Part shown: piece by piece, positions 27,267-37,072 of the stretch
Numbering within the stretch: position 1 is the first letter of the stretch
Layout: every line of letters begins with the position of its first letter
From: Anaeromassilibacillus sp. An172
GTDB lineage: Bacteria > Bacillota > Clostridia > Oscillospirales > Acutalibacteraceae
Direction: 5' to 3'
DNA: 64,000 bases
Assembly: GCF_002160515.1 (NCBI RefSeq)
Contig: NZ_NFKS01000004.1
Span: forward strand, 1-64,000
Position numbers and translations under genes: made by a program
The notes under the pieces: model-generated
The model's input: the letters and a program-made list of their open reading frames with translations, nothing else
Databases searched by the model: none
What the model was told of the DNA's origin: nothing

Positions 27267-27378
27267 CAGCAGTTTTTGTAAAAATATTGCCTTAAAAACA
27301 TAATAAATGGAATAATTATCAAATTTTAGGAAAAATTCAGATTTTATCAGTTTATTTTACCGTTTTTTATCAAAGTGT

Positions 27379-27407
27379 TTGCAAATGGACATATTGTTTG
27401 GTATAAT
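27379..27407 (+). promoter_or_regulatory. Promoter upstream of trmB
   Basis: TTGCAA, 17 nt, TATAAT, some 64 nt before the trmB start. Confidence 0.75.
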
Positions 27408-27470
27408 AAATTAGATAGTCAAAAAGTATACCTATTTGAAATTTAAAATAAAGAATTGTTTGGTGAAATA

Positions 27471-28190
27471 ATGAGAATAAGAAAGAAACCTTGGGCGGAA
27501 CCGGAGCTTGCCGCCTGCGATTTTTATATAAAAAACCCGGCAGAAACAAGAGGAAACTGGAGCAAAGTTTTTGAAAAACAGCAGCCCCTGCATCTGGAGC
27601 TTGGCTGCGGAAAGGGAAGCTTTGTTGCCCAGGCGGCTTTGGCTTATCCCCATGTAAACTTTATTGCCGTTGACATAAAAAGCGATATGCTTGGCGTGGG
27701 AAGAAGAAATATTGTAAAATTCTTTCAGGAGGCAGGAAAAACCGTTGATGATGTAAAAAATATCGCTTTGGTTGCCTGGAATGTGGAGCAGATTGAAAAA
27801 ATAATTTCTCCGGAAGATAAAATAGAGAGAATTTATATAAATTTCTGCAATCCGTGGCCAAGAGGAAAGCATAAGAAGAGAAGACTTACTTTCCCTTTGA
27901 AGCTTATGAAATACAGAGAATTTCTCGAAGAGGGCGGAGAAATCCGTTTTAAAACCGACGATGACGAGCTTTTTGAGGAAAGCCTTGAATATTTTGAAGA
28001 GTGCGGTTTCAGAATTGACTATATAACAAGGGACTTGCACAACAGCGATTTTTCAAAAATCTACGGGGAAAACTTTATGACTGAACACGAGAGAATGTTT
28101 TCCCAGGAAGGTATTAAAATTAAATACTGCACGGCAGTAAAGGACGTTTTGCCGGAAAAGAAAGACGGCGAAAAGGAAGTTTCCGAATAA
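27471..28190 (+). CDS. trmB: tRNA (guanine-N7-)-methyltransferase
   Basis: A 239-residue SAM-dependent enzyme that methylates G46 in tRNA variable loops. Motifs: LELGCGKGSF (SAM site), the INFCNPWPRGKHKKRR stretch that matches the FxDPWxKxRHxKRR signature (N in place of D), and the C-terminal FKTDDDELFE. The ATG at 27471 is chosen over a TTG at 27456; GGTGA lies upstream. It is followed 26 nt later by a lipoprotein gene and may share its transcript. Confidence 0.93.
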   Translation: MRIRKKPWAEPELAACDFYIKNPAETRGNWSKVFEKQQPLHLELGCGKGSFVAQAALAYPHVNFIAVDIKSDMLGVGRRNIVKFFQEAGKTVDDVKNIALVAWNVEQIEKIISPEDKIERIYINFCNPWPRGKHKKRRLTFPLKLMKYREFLEEGGEIRFKTDDDELFEESLEYFEECGFRIDYITRDLHNSDFSKIYGENFMTEHERMFSQEGIKIKYCTAVKDVLPEKKDGEKEVSE

Positions 28191-28216
28191 TTTTCATTAA
28201 AAAGGGAGGCGGAAAA

Positions 28217-29584
28217 ATGAAGATTAAGGAGTTTTTGGCCTGCTTAACGGCGGGACTGCTGGCGGTGCTTATGAGCGGATGCTCCATAGCTAATCTTGAC
28301 AGCAAAGACCTTATGCGTCCGCCAAGACCTACAGGAGACAAAGCTCAGATTCAGCATCTTATAGAGCAAAATGCAGGAAATCAGAAATATACACTTAAAT
28401 ATCCTCAAAGCGGTAATTACCGAAGCGCAGTTATACTTTATGATATGAACGGCGACGGAAGCGAAGAGGCTATAGGACTTTACAGAACAAAGGACGAAAA
28501 CCCTCAGACTCATCTGGTAGTAATAGACGAGGTGGGAGAAGAGGAGGAACAGCAGTGGCAGATTGTTGGTGAATTTACCACAGCCTTTCCTGAAGTGACA
28601 GAGGTTGATTTTGCCGACCTCAACGGAGACGGAATTGACGAGATTATAGTGGGCTGGAACGCCAACAGCACAATGACAAATGTTTTATCGGTGTACAGCT
28701 ATGATAACAACCAGTGCACTCAGATGTCCTCCGATGAAATATATTACGAGTTTGCGGTAGGAGATTTTACCCAAAGCGGATTTGACAGCATTGTGCTGAT
28801 AAATTTAAGCACATCGGAAAAAAGTGCGGCGGCTTCTCTTTACTGCTACAACGACAACGATAAAAAAATCACATTGGTTTCAGAAGCTGCCATGGATTCG
28901 GAAGTCACAAGGCTGTTTAATGTGACCTCGGGAAAGGTTGACAGCACAGGAACCTTTGCGGTGTTTGCCGACGGTGTTACGGGACTGAGATATAACACAC
29001 AGGTTATCTATTTCGATGTTCCTCAGTTCCAGCTGAAAAGCGAAACGGTGCAGAGCGGACTTATCAGCGAATACGATTCCATAAATCTTAAATCCACCTC
29101 CATTGTATCAAAGGATATCAACGGAGACGGAATAGTGGAAATCCCGGTATGCACCAAAATGCCTTCTGACTCATCGTCAACGGGCATGGAATATGCAGGA
29201 CTTATTTCATGGTGCAACTACTCAACCACTGACAACAATACTGAGATAGTCAGAACTGTTGTATACAACAATAAGGGCGGATATTACTATATAATCCCCG
29301 ACGAATGGTACGGACATGTTACTGCCGTAATCTCAGACGACGGAAGAACCATGACATTTATGGAATACAGCGACGGAGTTATAGGAGAAGCATTTTTCGC
29401 ATTAAGACAGTACCCTGTAGGCGAATGGATTGACGGGGCAGACATGGACGGCTATTCCTTGATACTGAAAAACGAAAATAACGCATATGGTTATGTTTTA
29501 ATGGGTGACAGCGCTTATATCCCGAAAGAACAGGATATTTTGAATTCCTTTAGAGCTGCCGGAACCGGCGAAACGGTATTTTAA
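28217..29584 (+). CDS. FG-GAP-like lipoprotein in a two-component operon
   Basis: A 455-residue lipoprotein with lipobox MSGC (C at about 22). The mature part has three calcium-loop-like motifs, DMNGDGSEEA (about 75), DLNGDGIDEI (about 137) and DINGDGIVEI (about 300), as in FG-GAP/VCBS beta-propeller blades. It is probably a beta-propeller on the outer face. It leads an apparent operon with a response regulator and histidine kinase (52 nt gap), so it may sense or modulate the signal; that is inference. GGGAGGCGG precedes the ATG. Confidence 0.75.
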   Translation: MKIKEFLACLTAGLLAVLMSGCSIANLDSKDLMRPPRPTGDKAQIQHLIEQNAGNQKYTLKYPQSGNYRSAVILYDMNGDGSEEAIGLYRTKDENPQTHLVVIDEVGEEEEQQWQIVGEFTTAFPEVTEVDFADLNGDGIDEIIVGWNANSTMTNVLSVYSYDNNQCTQMSSDEIYYEFAVGDFTQSGFDSIVLINLSTSEKSAAASLYCYNDNDKKITLVSEAAMDSEVTRLFNVTSGKVDSTGTFAVFADGVTGLRYNTQVIYFDVPQFQLKSETVQSGLISEYDSINLKSTSIVSKDINGDGIVEIPVCTKMPSDSSSTGMEYAGLISWCNYSTTDNNTEIVRTVVYNNKGGYYYIIPDEWYGHVTAVISDDGRTMTFMEYSDGVIGEAFFALRQYPVGEWIDGADMDGYSLILKNENNAYGYVLMGDSAYIPKEQDILNSFRAAGTGETVF

Positions 29585-29635
29585 CCGGCTGAATTGACAG
29601 ATTATAATATTGGAGAAATATAGATGGAGGAAGTT

Positions 29636-30337
29636 ATGAAAAAAATTCTTGTTTGCGAAGACGAAACTGCTATAAGAGATTTTGTGGTTATAAACCTTAG
29701 AAGAGCCGGATATGACGTGGTTGAGGCGGACTGCGGCGAAGCGGCTCTGAAAAAATACGAGGAACACAACGGAGATTTTGATGTTGCTATTCTCGATATT
29801 ATGATGCCGGGAATCAGCGGTCTTGACGTGTGCAAGGAGCTGCGCAATAAAAACGGCACAATCGGAATTATCATGCTTTCCGCAAGAACACAGGAAATGG
29901 ACAAGGTTACAGGTCTTATGCTTGGCGCAGACGACTATGTGACAAAGCCTTTCAGCCCCAGCGAGCTTACCGCAAGAGTTGACTCTCTTTACAGAAGAGT
30001 TGCTTTGGCACGTGCTCACAGCGAAAATAATTTCAAAGAAGAGCTTACCTGCGGAATTTTCAAGCTTAACCTTAGAAACAGGTCATTTATGAAGGGCAAT
30101 AAGGTTATAGAGCTTACACAGGTTGAGTTCCAGATTATGGAATACTTTTTCTCAAACCCAGGCGTTGCCCTTGACAGAACCGATATTCTCAACCATGTTT
30201 GGGGAAATGCATATGTGGGCGAAGAAAAAATTGTTGACGTAAATATAAGAAGACTGAGAATGAAAGTCGAGGACGAGCCTTCAAACCCGAAATATATTGT
30301 AACAGTATGGGGTATGGGCTATAAATGGGAAGCTTGA
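29636..30337 (+). CDS. OmpR/PhoB-family response regulator
   Basis: A 233-residue regulator: a receiver domain with acidic pocket E8-D9, phospho-acceptor D54 (AILDIMMPG), the switch residue Ser in IIMLSAR and the KPF lysine, then a winged-helix DNA-binding domain ending in the family-typical VWGMGYKWE. The ATG at 29636 has GGAGGA 4-9 nt upstream. The partner histidine kinase follows after 46 nt. The pair has the look of PhoP/PhoR or WalR/WalK, but the signal cannot be read from the sequence. Confidence 0.92.
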   Translation: MKKILVCEDETAIRDFVVINLRRAGYDVVEADCGEAALKKYEEHNGDFDVAILDIMMPGISGLDVCKELRNKNGTIGIIMLSARTQEMDKVTGLMLGADDYVTKPFSPSELTARVDSLYRRVALARAHSENNFKEELTCGIFKLNLRNRSFMKGNKVIELTQVEFQIMEYFFSNPGVALDRTDILNHVWGNAYVGEEKIVDVNIRRLRMKVEDEPSNPKYIVTVWGMGYKWEA

Positions 30338-30383
30338 TAAAAAGCTTAGGTAAATTAAAAACAAAAATCAGGGAGGCGAAAGG

Positions 30384-31823
30384 ATGACAAGAGTAAAGGG
30401 TATTACCAGAAGATGGCTTATAAATACACTGGGAGTTATTGCTGCCATAGTTATTGTAATAGTTATCTGTCTTTCTTTTGCCATTAAAGTGTTTTTCTAC
30501 AACAGCATTGAACAGACAATCAGCGGACGAAGCACAGAGCTTATAAATGTTTTCGGAAGCTACACCACGGAAAGTTCCACAGACTTTATAACAATGGCAA
30601 CGGAATATGTTGAAAACTTTCCCGATAAGGAGCTTATGGAGCTTATGGTTATAAACTCCGCAGGAAGAGTTGTTATAACCTCTACGGGATTTCCTCCAGA
30701 TGAAAGCCAGCCTATGCCTGACTATGAAATGGCAAAAAGCTCATCGGGCGGAGTTGCCACCTGGAGCGGAACACTTGTTTCCGGCGAGCCGGTAATGGCT
30801 CTTACAAGGGTTATCACAAATTCTCAGGGAAGCTATCTGGGTGCGGTTAGATATATCGTTTCCCTTGAAATGGCAAACCAGAGGGTTATGGCGTTTGTGG
30901 CTATATTTATAACCTCCGGTGTTGTGATTATTCTGCTTGTGCTGTTCTCCGGTTCTTTCTTTATAAGGTCTATTGTAAATCCAGTTAAAAAGATGTCGGT
31001 TACGGCTAAAAGAATTGCCCAGGGCGATTTTAACGCAAAAATCGACAAGCTTCACGACGACGAAATAGGCGACCTTTGCGACGCCATAAACAATATGGCT
31101 CAGGAGCTGGGTGTTGCGGAAAAGATGAAAAACGACTTTATTTCCAGCGTTTCCCATGAGCTTAGAACGCCTTTGACAGCCATTAAGGGCTGGGCGGAAA
31201 CCATGCAGCTCGGAGGAGTTTCCGACAAGGAAACCTTTGACAAGGGCATGAGCGTAATTATAAAAGAGGCGTCAAGACTTACGGGAATTGTTGAGGAGCT
31301 TTTGGATTTCAGCAGACTGCAAAACGGCAGAATGATGCTTATGATGGATAAAACCGATATTTTGGCAGAGCTTGACGAGTCTATATATATGTTAAAGGAA
31401 AGAGCCTCATCAGAGGGAAAACATCTCCTTTACGATGAGCCTGATTATGTAGGTCCTGTTCTCGGCGACAGAAACAGGCTGAAACAGGTGTTCTTTAATA
31501 TTATTGACAACGCTTTGAAATATACTCCTGCTGACGGAGTTGTGGCAATAGAGGTAAGCGCCGACCAGGATAACGTAAAGATAAAGGTTACCGACAACGG
31601 CGTGGGAATTTCTCCGGAGGATTTGCCGAGGGTAAAGGAAAAATTCTATAAAGCCAATCAGACTGTAAGAGGTTCAGGAATAGGCCTTGCGGTTGCCGAC
31701 GAGATAATCTCCATGCACAACGGTACACTTGATATCGAGAGCAGTCTGGGAGTGGGTACAACAGTTACAATAACTCTGCCCCTTATAAAGGAGAAAAGTT
31801 CAGACTCGGGAAATCCACAGTGA
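30384..31823 (+). CDS. Sensor histidine kinase
   Basis: A 479-residue membrane kinase. Membrane helices at about 12-36 and 170-193 flank an outside sensor domain; a HAMP linker runs from about 195 to 245; HisKA has H258 in SSVSHELRTP; the ATPase domain shows N-box NIIDNALKY, DNGVGI and GSGIGLAVA. It phosphorylates the OmpR-type regulator encoded just upstream, in the usual pairing. GGGAGGCGAAAGG precedes the ATG. No terminator is seen between it and the next gene, which starts 120 nt downstream. Confidence 0.93.
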   Translation: MTRVKGITRRWLINTLGVIAAIVIVIVICLSFAIKVFFYNSIEQTISGRSTELINVFGSYTTESSTDFITMATEYVENFPDKELMELMVINSAGRVVITSTGFPPDESQPMPDYEMAKSSSGGVATWSGTLVSGEPVMALTRVITNSQGSYLGAVRYIVSLEMANQRVMAFVAIFITSGVVIILLVLFSGSFFIRSIVNPVKKMSVTAKRIAQGDFNAKIDKLHDDEIGDLCDAINNMAQELGVAEKMKNDFISSVSHELRTPLTAIKGWAETMQLGGVSDKETFDKGMSVIIKEASRLTGIVEELLDFSRLQNGRMMLMMDKTDILAELDESIYMLKERASSEGKHLLYDEPDYVGPVLGDRNRLKQVFFNIIDNALKYTPADGVVAIEVSADQDNVKIKVTDNGVGISPEDLPRVKEKFYKANQTVRGSGIGLAVADEIISMHNGTLDIESSLGVGTTVTITLPLIKEKSSDSGNPQ

Positions 31824-31943
31824 TGCTTTAAATAGTTATAATCTCTGTTAGAACACAGCGGTGTCACAGAAAAATCACAATCTTGTTTTAAAATTAACGG
31901 TGGTTTATTTTGTTATTTATTTTTATTATAGAAAGGTATAAGA

Positions 31944-32939
31944 ATGAAAAAACATAAGGAAAATGTAAAAAAAATCACCTCAATAGGCGGAAGCGCACTT
32001 ATTGAGGGAATAATGATGAGAGGTCCGAAAAAAACAACGGTTGCCGTGAGAACCGGCAAGGATGAGATTTATAAAGAGGATGTGGCCTACACTACAATTT
32101 CATCAAAGGGAAAGTTTTTCAGACTTCCTTTTATAAGAGGTATTGTGGGTCTTATAGATTCAATGAAGTTAAGCTATAAATCACTGGCTATTTCTGCGGA
32201 CAAAGCCATGGGGGACGCTATGGATGAAGAGCCGGAAAGCCGTTTTGAAAAATGGCTTGTGGACAAATTCGGCGAAAAGATGATGACCGTGCTTATGTGG
32301 TTTGCAGGAATAGTCGGAGTTTTGCTGGCGGTTTTGCTTTTCTTCTTTTTACCAAGCTTTTTGTTTGACCTTTCCTCAAATGTGGTTCCTGCATTTCAGG
32401 GCGACGGAAAGGATGTAGTTTTTTATAAATCTGTTTTTGAAGGTATTTTAAAAATAGTAATTTTCTTGGGATACATACTTCTGGTTTCCGGAATGGAAGA
32501 TATGAAAAGAGTTTTCATGTATCACGGAGCAGAGCACAAGACAATCTTTTGCTATGAAAGCGACGAGGAGCTTACCGTGGAAAACGTGAGAAAGCACACA
32601 AGATTTCACCCAAGATGCGGCACAAGCTTTATGGTGCTTATGCTGGTTGTGGGAATAATCGTAGGTCTTTTTGTTCCGGTTGCACCTTTCGGAATACCGG
32701 TTTTAAGACCTGTTATAAAAATTCTTTTGCTTCCTATTTCCTGCGGAATTGGTTACGAGCTTATTAAGCTTTGCGGCAAATACGACAACCTTGCCACAAG
32801 AATTATTGCAGCTCCGGGAATGTGGGCTCAGAGAATTACCACAAAAGAGCCTGATGACAGCATGATTGAAGTGGCAATCGCCGCTATAAAAGAGGTAATA
32901 CCGGAGGACGGAAGCGATATTCTTACCGCCGGAAAATAA
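31944..32939 (+). CDS. DUF1385 membrane protein
   Basis: A 331-residue integral membrane protein of the DUF1385 family, recognised by the N-terminal IGGSALIEGIMMRGP and the segment YHGAEHKTI followed by HPRCGTSF. Three to four hydrophobic stretches span the middle. The family is common in Firmicutes and Thermotogae, and in clostridia typically precedes prmC or ribosomal protein genes; its function is not known. It lies 19 nt ahead of prmC, so the two are probably co-transcribed. Confidence 0.9.
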   Translation: MKKHKENVKKITSIGGSALIEGIMMRGPKKTTVAVRTGKDEIYKEDVAYTTISSKGKFFRLPFIRGIVGLIDSMKLSYKSLAISADKAMGDAMDEEPESRFEKWLVDKFGEKMMTVLMWFAGIVGVLLAVLLFFFLPSFLFDLSSNVVPAFQGDGKDVVFYKSVFEGILKIVIFLGYILLVSGMEDMKRVFMYHGAEHKTIFCYESDEELTVENVRKHTRFHPRCGTSFMVLMLVVGIIVGLFVPVAPFGIPVLRPVIKILLLPISCGIGYELIKLCGKYDNLATRIIAAPGMWAQRITTKEPDDSMIEVAIAAIKEVIPEDGSDILTAGK

Positions 32940-32958
32940 AAATTAGTGTGGGATAAAA

Positions 32959-33816
32959 ATGACGGTTAAAGAACTATACCTCACAATAAAAAATATTTTA
33001 TCTCAGGGCGGAGTCAGCGACCCGTCCTTTGAAGCTTCCTATCTTATGGAAGAAATTGCAGGCTATGACAGAAACAAAATTATAGTTTACGGTGACGATG
33101 TGATTTCAGACCGTGAGGAAGAAAAACTGCTGAATATGGCAAAGAAAAGAGCCGCCGGAGAGCCTTTGCAGTATGTTATGGGACTTTGGTATTTCATGGA
33201 TTTGCCCTTTGCAGTGGGAAAAGGGGTGCTTATCCCCAGAGAAGATACTCAGGTGTGCGTGGATATCTGTATAAATAGGATAAAGGAAAATCCTGAAAAG
33301 GAAATGCAGGTTCTCGACCTGTGCGCGGGAAGCGGAGCTATATCCGTGGCGATTTCCAAATACTGCAAAAATGCAAAGGTAATTGCTGTGGAAAAATCTC
33401 CCGAGGCTTACGAGTATCTTTTAAAAAATATTTATATAAATCAAGCGGATGTAAAAGCGGTTAAATGCGATATTTTTTATCCTGAGAATTTTTTGCAGGA
33501 TGAAGAGTTTGACATAATAGTTTCAAATCCTCCGTATATTAAAAGAGAAGAGCTTCCCACACTTCAAAGTGAAGTTCAGTACGAGCCTAAAATGGCGCTG
33601 GACGGGGGAGAAAGCGGACTGGATTTTTATTCCTTTATTACAAAGAGATACACAGAGTTTCTCAAAAAAGACGGAATGTTAGTTTATGAGCTTGGCGAGG
33701 GTCAGTTTGAGGATGTAAAAAAGATGATGACCGACGCAGGCTTTGGAAATATCTCTTCGAGTCTTGACATCGGCGGGGTGGAAAGAGCAATTTCCGGTTT
33801 TTATAAAAATAATTAG
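32959..33816 (+). CDS. prmC: Release-factor glutamine N5-methyltransferase
   Basis: A 285-residue enzyme that methylates the Gln of the GGQ motif in peptide release factors, aiding translation termination. It shows an N-terminal helical domain, VLDLCAGSGAISVAI for SAM binding and the catalytic SNPPYIKREEL. prfA is not next to it here; DUF1385 is, an order common in clostridia. The ATG has a weak GTGGG upstream. Confidence 0.94.
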   Translation: MTVKELYLTIKNILSQGGVSDPSFEASYLMEEIAGYDRNKIIVYGDDVISDREEEKLLNMAKKRAAGEPLQYVMGLWYFMDLPFAVGKGVLIPREDTQVCVDICINRIKENPEKEMQVLDLCAGSGAISVAISKYCKNAKVIAVEKSPEAYEYLLKNIYINQADVKAVKCDIFYPENFLQDEEFDIIVSNPPYIKREELPTLQSEVQYEPKMALDGGESGLDFYSFITKRYTEFLKKDGMLVYELGEGQFEDVKKMMTDAGFGNISSSLDIGGVERAISGFYKNN

Positions 33817-33847
33817 AAAATTAGTTCGAGAAAATTCTTTAAAATCA

Positions 33848-33876
33848 TTGAATTTTTTTCTGTTCTGAATTATAAT
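33848..33876 (+). promoter_or_regulatory. Promoter of recA
   Basis: TTGAAT, 17 nt, TATAAT. I see no clear GAAC-N4-GTTC LexA box overlapping it, so SOS control is not evident. A short ACGGC/GCCGT hairpin follows in the leader. Confidence 0.8.
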
Positions 33877-33952
33877 TGTCTTACGGCAGTGTAAGCCGTT
33901 TTGTATTGAATATATGACGTTTAATTTAGAGGAAAGAAAAGGAGAAGTAAAG

Positions 33953-35050
33953 ATGGCAGATAAAAACAAGGCTTTAGAAACAGCTTTAATGCAGATAGAA
34001 AAACAATTCGGAAAGGGCGCAGTTATGCGTCTTGGTCAAAATGAGCATATGAACGTGGGACATGTTTCCACAGGCTCTTTGTCTTTGGATATCGCCTTGG
34101 GCATAGGCGGTTTGCCAAGAGGAAGAATCATTGAGATTTACGGACCTGAATCCTCAGGTAAAACAACACTTTCCCTCCACTGTATAGCAGAGGGTCAGAA
34201 AGACGGCGGAAACGTAGCTTTTATCGACGTTGAACACGCTCTTGACCCTGTTTATGCGGCGGCTTTGGGCGTTGACGTTGACTCTTTGCTTGTGTCACAG
34301 CCTGACACCGGTGAGGACGCTTTGGAAATTGCGGAAGCTCTTATCCGAAGCGGAGCTATCGACGTAATCGTTGTGGACTCTGTAGCCGCTCTTGTTCCTA
34401 AGGCGGAAATCGAGGGCGACATGGGTGACAGCCATGTGGGATTGCAGGCAAGACTTATGTCACAGGCTTTGAGAAAGCTTGCCGGCGCAATTTCAAAATC
34501 AAACTGCGTGGCAATCTTTATTAACCAGCTTAGAGAAAAAGTTGGCGTTGTTTACGGAAATCCGGAGGTAACACCGGGCGGACGTGCTTTGAAGTTCTAC
34601 AGCTCAGTGAGAATTGATATAAGAAGAGTTGAGACATTGAAGTCCGGCGGCGAAATGGTCGGTTCAAGAACAAGGGCTAAGGTTGTAAAGAACAAAATTG
34701 CCCCTCCTTTCAAAGAGGCTGAGTTCGATATAATGTACGGTCAGGGAATTTCCCGAGAGGGCGAATTGGTTGACCTTGCAGTTAAGGCAGGCGTTGTTCA
34801 GAAATCCGGCGCATGGTTCAGCTTCGGCGATGTAAGACTTGGACAGGGCAGAGAAAATGTAAAGGAATTTTTCAAGAACAACAAGGAAATCGCCGACGAG
34901 ATTGAAAAGCAGCTTTGGGAAAATATCGACAAGCTGAACCCAACAAAGACAGCTAAGGAAAAGAAAAATCCTGTTGTGATTCCGGTGGCTTCTGCTCCTT
35001 CAGCTGCTCCTGCATCTCAGGATAAACTGGACATTCTGGTTGAAGACTGA
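33953..35050 (+). CDS. recA: Recombinase RecA
   Basis: The 365-residue strand-exchange ATPase of homologous recombination. It has the Walker A GPESSGKT, the [15 protein letters not shown] Walker B region and the IFINQLREK loop. ATG 33953 is preferred (AGGAGAAG upstream); an in-frame codon at 33914 has no ribosome site. Its TGA overlaps the ATG of recX by one base, so the two are coupled. Confidence 0.97.
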   Translation: MADKNKALETALMQIEKQFGKGAVMRLGQNEHMNVGHVSTGSLSLDIALGIGGLPRGRIIEIYGPESSGKTTLSLHCIAEGQKDGGNVAFIDVEHALDPVYAAALGVDVDSLLVSQPDTGEDALEIAEALIRSGAIDVIVVDSVAALVPKAEIEGDMGDSHVGLQARLMSQALRKLAGAISKSNCVAIFINQLREKVGVVYGNPEVTPGGRALKFYSSVRIDIRRVETLKSGGEMVGSRTRAKVVKNKIAPPFKEAEFDIMYGQGISREGELVDLAVKAGVVQKSGAWFSFGDVRLGQGRENVKEFFKNNKEIADEIEKQLWENIDKLNPTKTAKEKKNPVVIPVASAPSAAPASQDKLDILVED

Positions 35051-35679
35051 TGATTATAACAGGAATTGAACCGAGAAAAAAAGGTTTAAGCGCAATATAT
35101 ATCGACGGCGAATTTGCCGTAAAGCTTGACACCAAAACAATTTTGGAAAACAGGGTGAAGGTGGGCGCAGATATTGACGATGAACAGCTTCACTTTTTGA
35201 TACAGCAGTCTGATTTGCAGAGGGCAAAGGACAAGGCGCTGTGGCTTATATCCTATCGTGACCACTCAAGTCGAGAGCTGGAGGACAAAATTTCCAGAAC
35301 CTGCAACAGGGAGGCGGCAAAGGGTGCGGTTGAACGCATGGAAGAGCTTGGACTGATAAACGACGAAAATTTTGCAAGAAGATACGCTTCACAGCTTTAT
35401 GAAAATAAAAAGCTTGCGAAATCGGCGGTTATCTACAAGCTTTGCTTAAAGGGAATTGACAAGGAAACCGCATCACAAATTGCCGAAGAGCTTGAGCCGG
35501 AAAGCGACAGTCAGATTTATGCTGTTATAGAAAAGAAATATAAAAATGCTTTAAATGACGAAAAAGGCAGAAAAAGAGCCGTGGCGGGACTTCAAAGAAT
35601 GGGTTACCGCTACGGTGATATAAAGAGAGTTTTGAATGAGTTCTGCGATGAACAGGAGTTCCCCGCAGAGGAATTTTAA
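35050..35679 (+). CDS. recX: Regulatory protein RecX
   Basis: A 209-residue, all-helical RecX protein made of three tandem three-helix repeats (for example YRDHSSRELEDKI and RYASQLYENKKLAKSAV). RecX binds RecA filaments and limits their activity. The one-base stop/start overlap with recA (TGATG) keeps the ratio of the two products tied. Confidence 0.93.
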   Translation: MIITGIEPRKKGLSAIYIDGEFAVKLDTKTILENRVKVGADIDDEQLHFLIQQSDLQRAKDKALWLISYRDHSSRELEDKISRTCNREAAKGAVERMEELGLINDENFARRYASQLYENKKLAKSAVIYKLCLKGIDKETASQIAEELEPESDSQIYAVIEKKYKNALNDEKGRKRAVAGLQRMGYRYGDIKRVLNEFCDEQEFPAEEF

Positions 35680-35708
35680 GGAAAAATAATAAATTTGGAG
35701 ATACTGAA

Positions 35709-37040
35709 ATGGCGTATAAAGTTGGTATTATTTCTCTTGGATGTGCAAAAAACAGGGTAGATGCAGAAATGCTGTTGTACCGCATAAGAAACGCAGGCTA
35801 CAAGCTCTGCGAGGATGTGGCAATGGCAGATGTGGCTATTATAAACACCTGCGGATTTATAGAGTCCGCAAAGCAGGAAAGCATTGAAGAAATTTTAGAG
35901 CTTTCAGAGCTTAAAAAAGAGGGCAAAATTAAGGCTATAATTGTGACCGGCTGTTTGGCAGAGCGTTACAAAGAGGAAGTTATGAAAGAAATTCCCGAAG
36001 CCGATGCAGTTGTGGGAATAGGCGCAAACGACGACATTGTAAAAATTATAGACGAGGTTTTACAAGGCAAGAAACAGCAGTGCTTCCCGGATAAGCTTTT
36101 GCTTCCTTTGGAGGGCGGCAGAATACAGTCCACACCTTATTATTACGCATATCTTAAAATTGCCGAGGGCTGTGACAACCACTGCACCTACTGCGCAATT
36201 CCAATGATAAGAGGAAAATTCAGAAGCCGTAAAATGGAAGATATAATCGCAGAGGCTAAACATCTTGCAGAAAAGGGTGTAAAAGAACTTGTGGTTGTAG
36301 CTCAGGATACAAGCCTTTACGGAAAGGACATTTACGGCGAACTTATGCTTGCAAAGCTTTTGAAGAAGCTTTGTGAAATTGACGGTATCAGATGGATAAG
36401 AGTTTTGTACTGCTATCCGGACAAAATCACAGACGAGCTTTTGCAGGTTATGGCAGAGGAAGAAAAGATTGTAAAATATCTGGATTTGCCTTTACAGCAC
36501 TGCAACGGCAGAGTTTTGAAGACCATGAACAGAAAGGGAAACAAAGAGGAGCTTGTAGAGCTTATCGCAAAGATAAGAGAAAAGGTTCCGGGAATTGTGC
36601 TTAGAACCACATTCATTGCAGGTTTCCCAACAGAAACAGAAGAGGAATTTGCAGAGCTTGAGAATTTCGCCAAAGAGGTGAGATTTGAGAGAGTTGGTTG
36701 TTTTGCATATTCACAGGAGGAAAACACACCTGCGGCAAAGCTTGAACCGCAGATTCCTGAGGATGTTAAGGAAAGAAGAGCAGAAATTATAATGGAAAAT
36801 CAGCAGGAAATCATGGAGGAGTTCTGCCAGAAGCTTGACGGAAAAACCATAGAGGTTCTTGTTGAGGGATATGACCAGTACGCCGAGTGCTTCTTCGGCA
36901 GAAGCGCTTGGGACGCTCCGGAGGTTGACGGAAGCGTGTTCTTTACTGTAACAGGCAGAAAACCTGCTCCCGGTGAATTTGTAAAAGTAAAAATTGATGA
37001 TTTTCTTAATTGCGACCCCATAGGGGAAATGGTGGAGTAA
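35709..37040 (+). CDS. rimO: Ribosomal protein uS12 methylthiotransferase
   Basis: A 443-residue radical SAM enzyme that methylthiolates the conserved aspartate of ribosomal protein S12. The N-terminal MTTase domain carries the auxiliary cluster cysteines (SLGCAKNRVD and later TCGF and TGCLAERY), the radical SAM motif is CDNHCTYCAIP, and a TRAM domain closes the protein. It sits between recX and pgsA, an order seen in several Firmicutes. GGAG precedes the ATG. Confidence 0.95.
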   Translation: MAYKVGIISLGCAKNRVDAEMLLYRIRNAGYKLCEDVAMADVAIINTCGFIESAKQESIEEILELSELKKEGKIKAIIVTGCLAERYKEEVMKEIPEADAVVGIGANDDIVKIIDEVLQGKKQQCFPDKLLLPLEGGRIQSTPYYYAYLKIAEGCDNHCTYCAIPMIRGKFRSRKMEDIIAEAKHLAEKGVKELVVVAQDTSLYGKDIYGELMLAKLLKKLCEIDGIRWIRVLYCYPDKITDELLQVMAEEEKIVKYLDLPLQHCNGRVLKTMNRKGNKEELVELIAKIREKVPGIVLRTTFIAGFPTETEEEFAELENFAKEVRFERVGCFAYSQEENTPAAKLEPQIPEDVKERRAEIIMENQQEIMEEFCQKLDGKTIEVLVEGYDQYAECFFGRSAWDAPEVDGSVFFTVTGRKPAPGEFVKVKIDDFLNCDPIGEMVE

Positions 37041-37072
37041 GCAATTTTAAAAAATTGTAGAGGATGATTTTT

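Noticed and set aside
27432-28040. 202-residue minus-strand ORF
   Set aside because: It lies antisense to trmB, which is certain from its motifs.
33817-33952. LexA/SOS box upstream of recA
   Set aside because: GTTC-like fragments occur, but no GAAC-N4-GTTC palindrome is found near the promoter.
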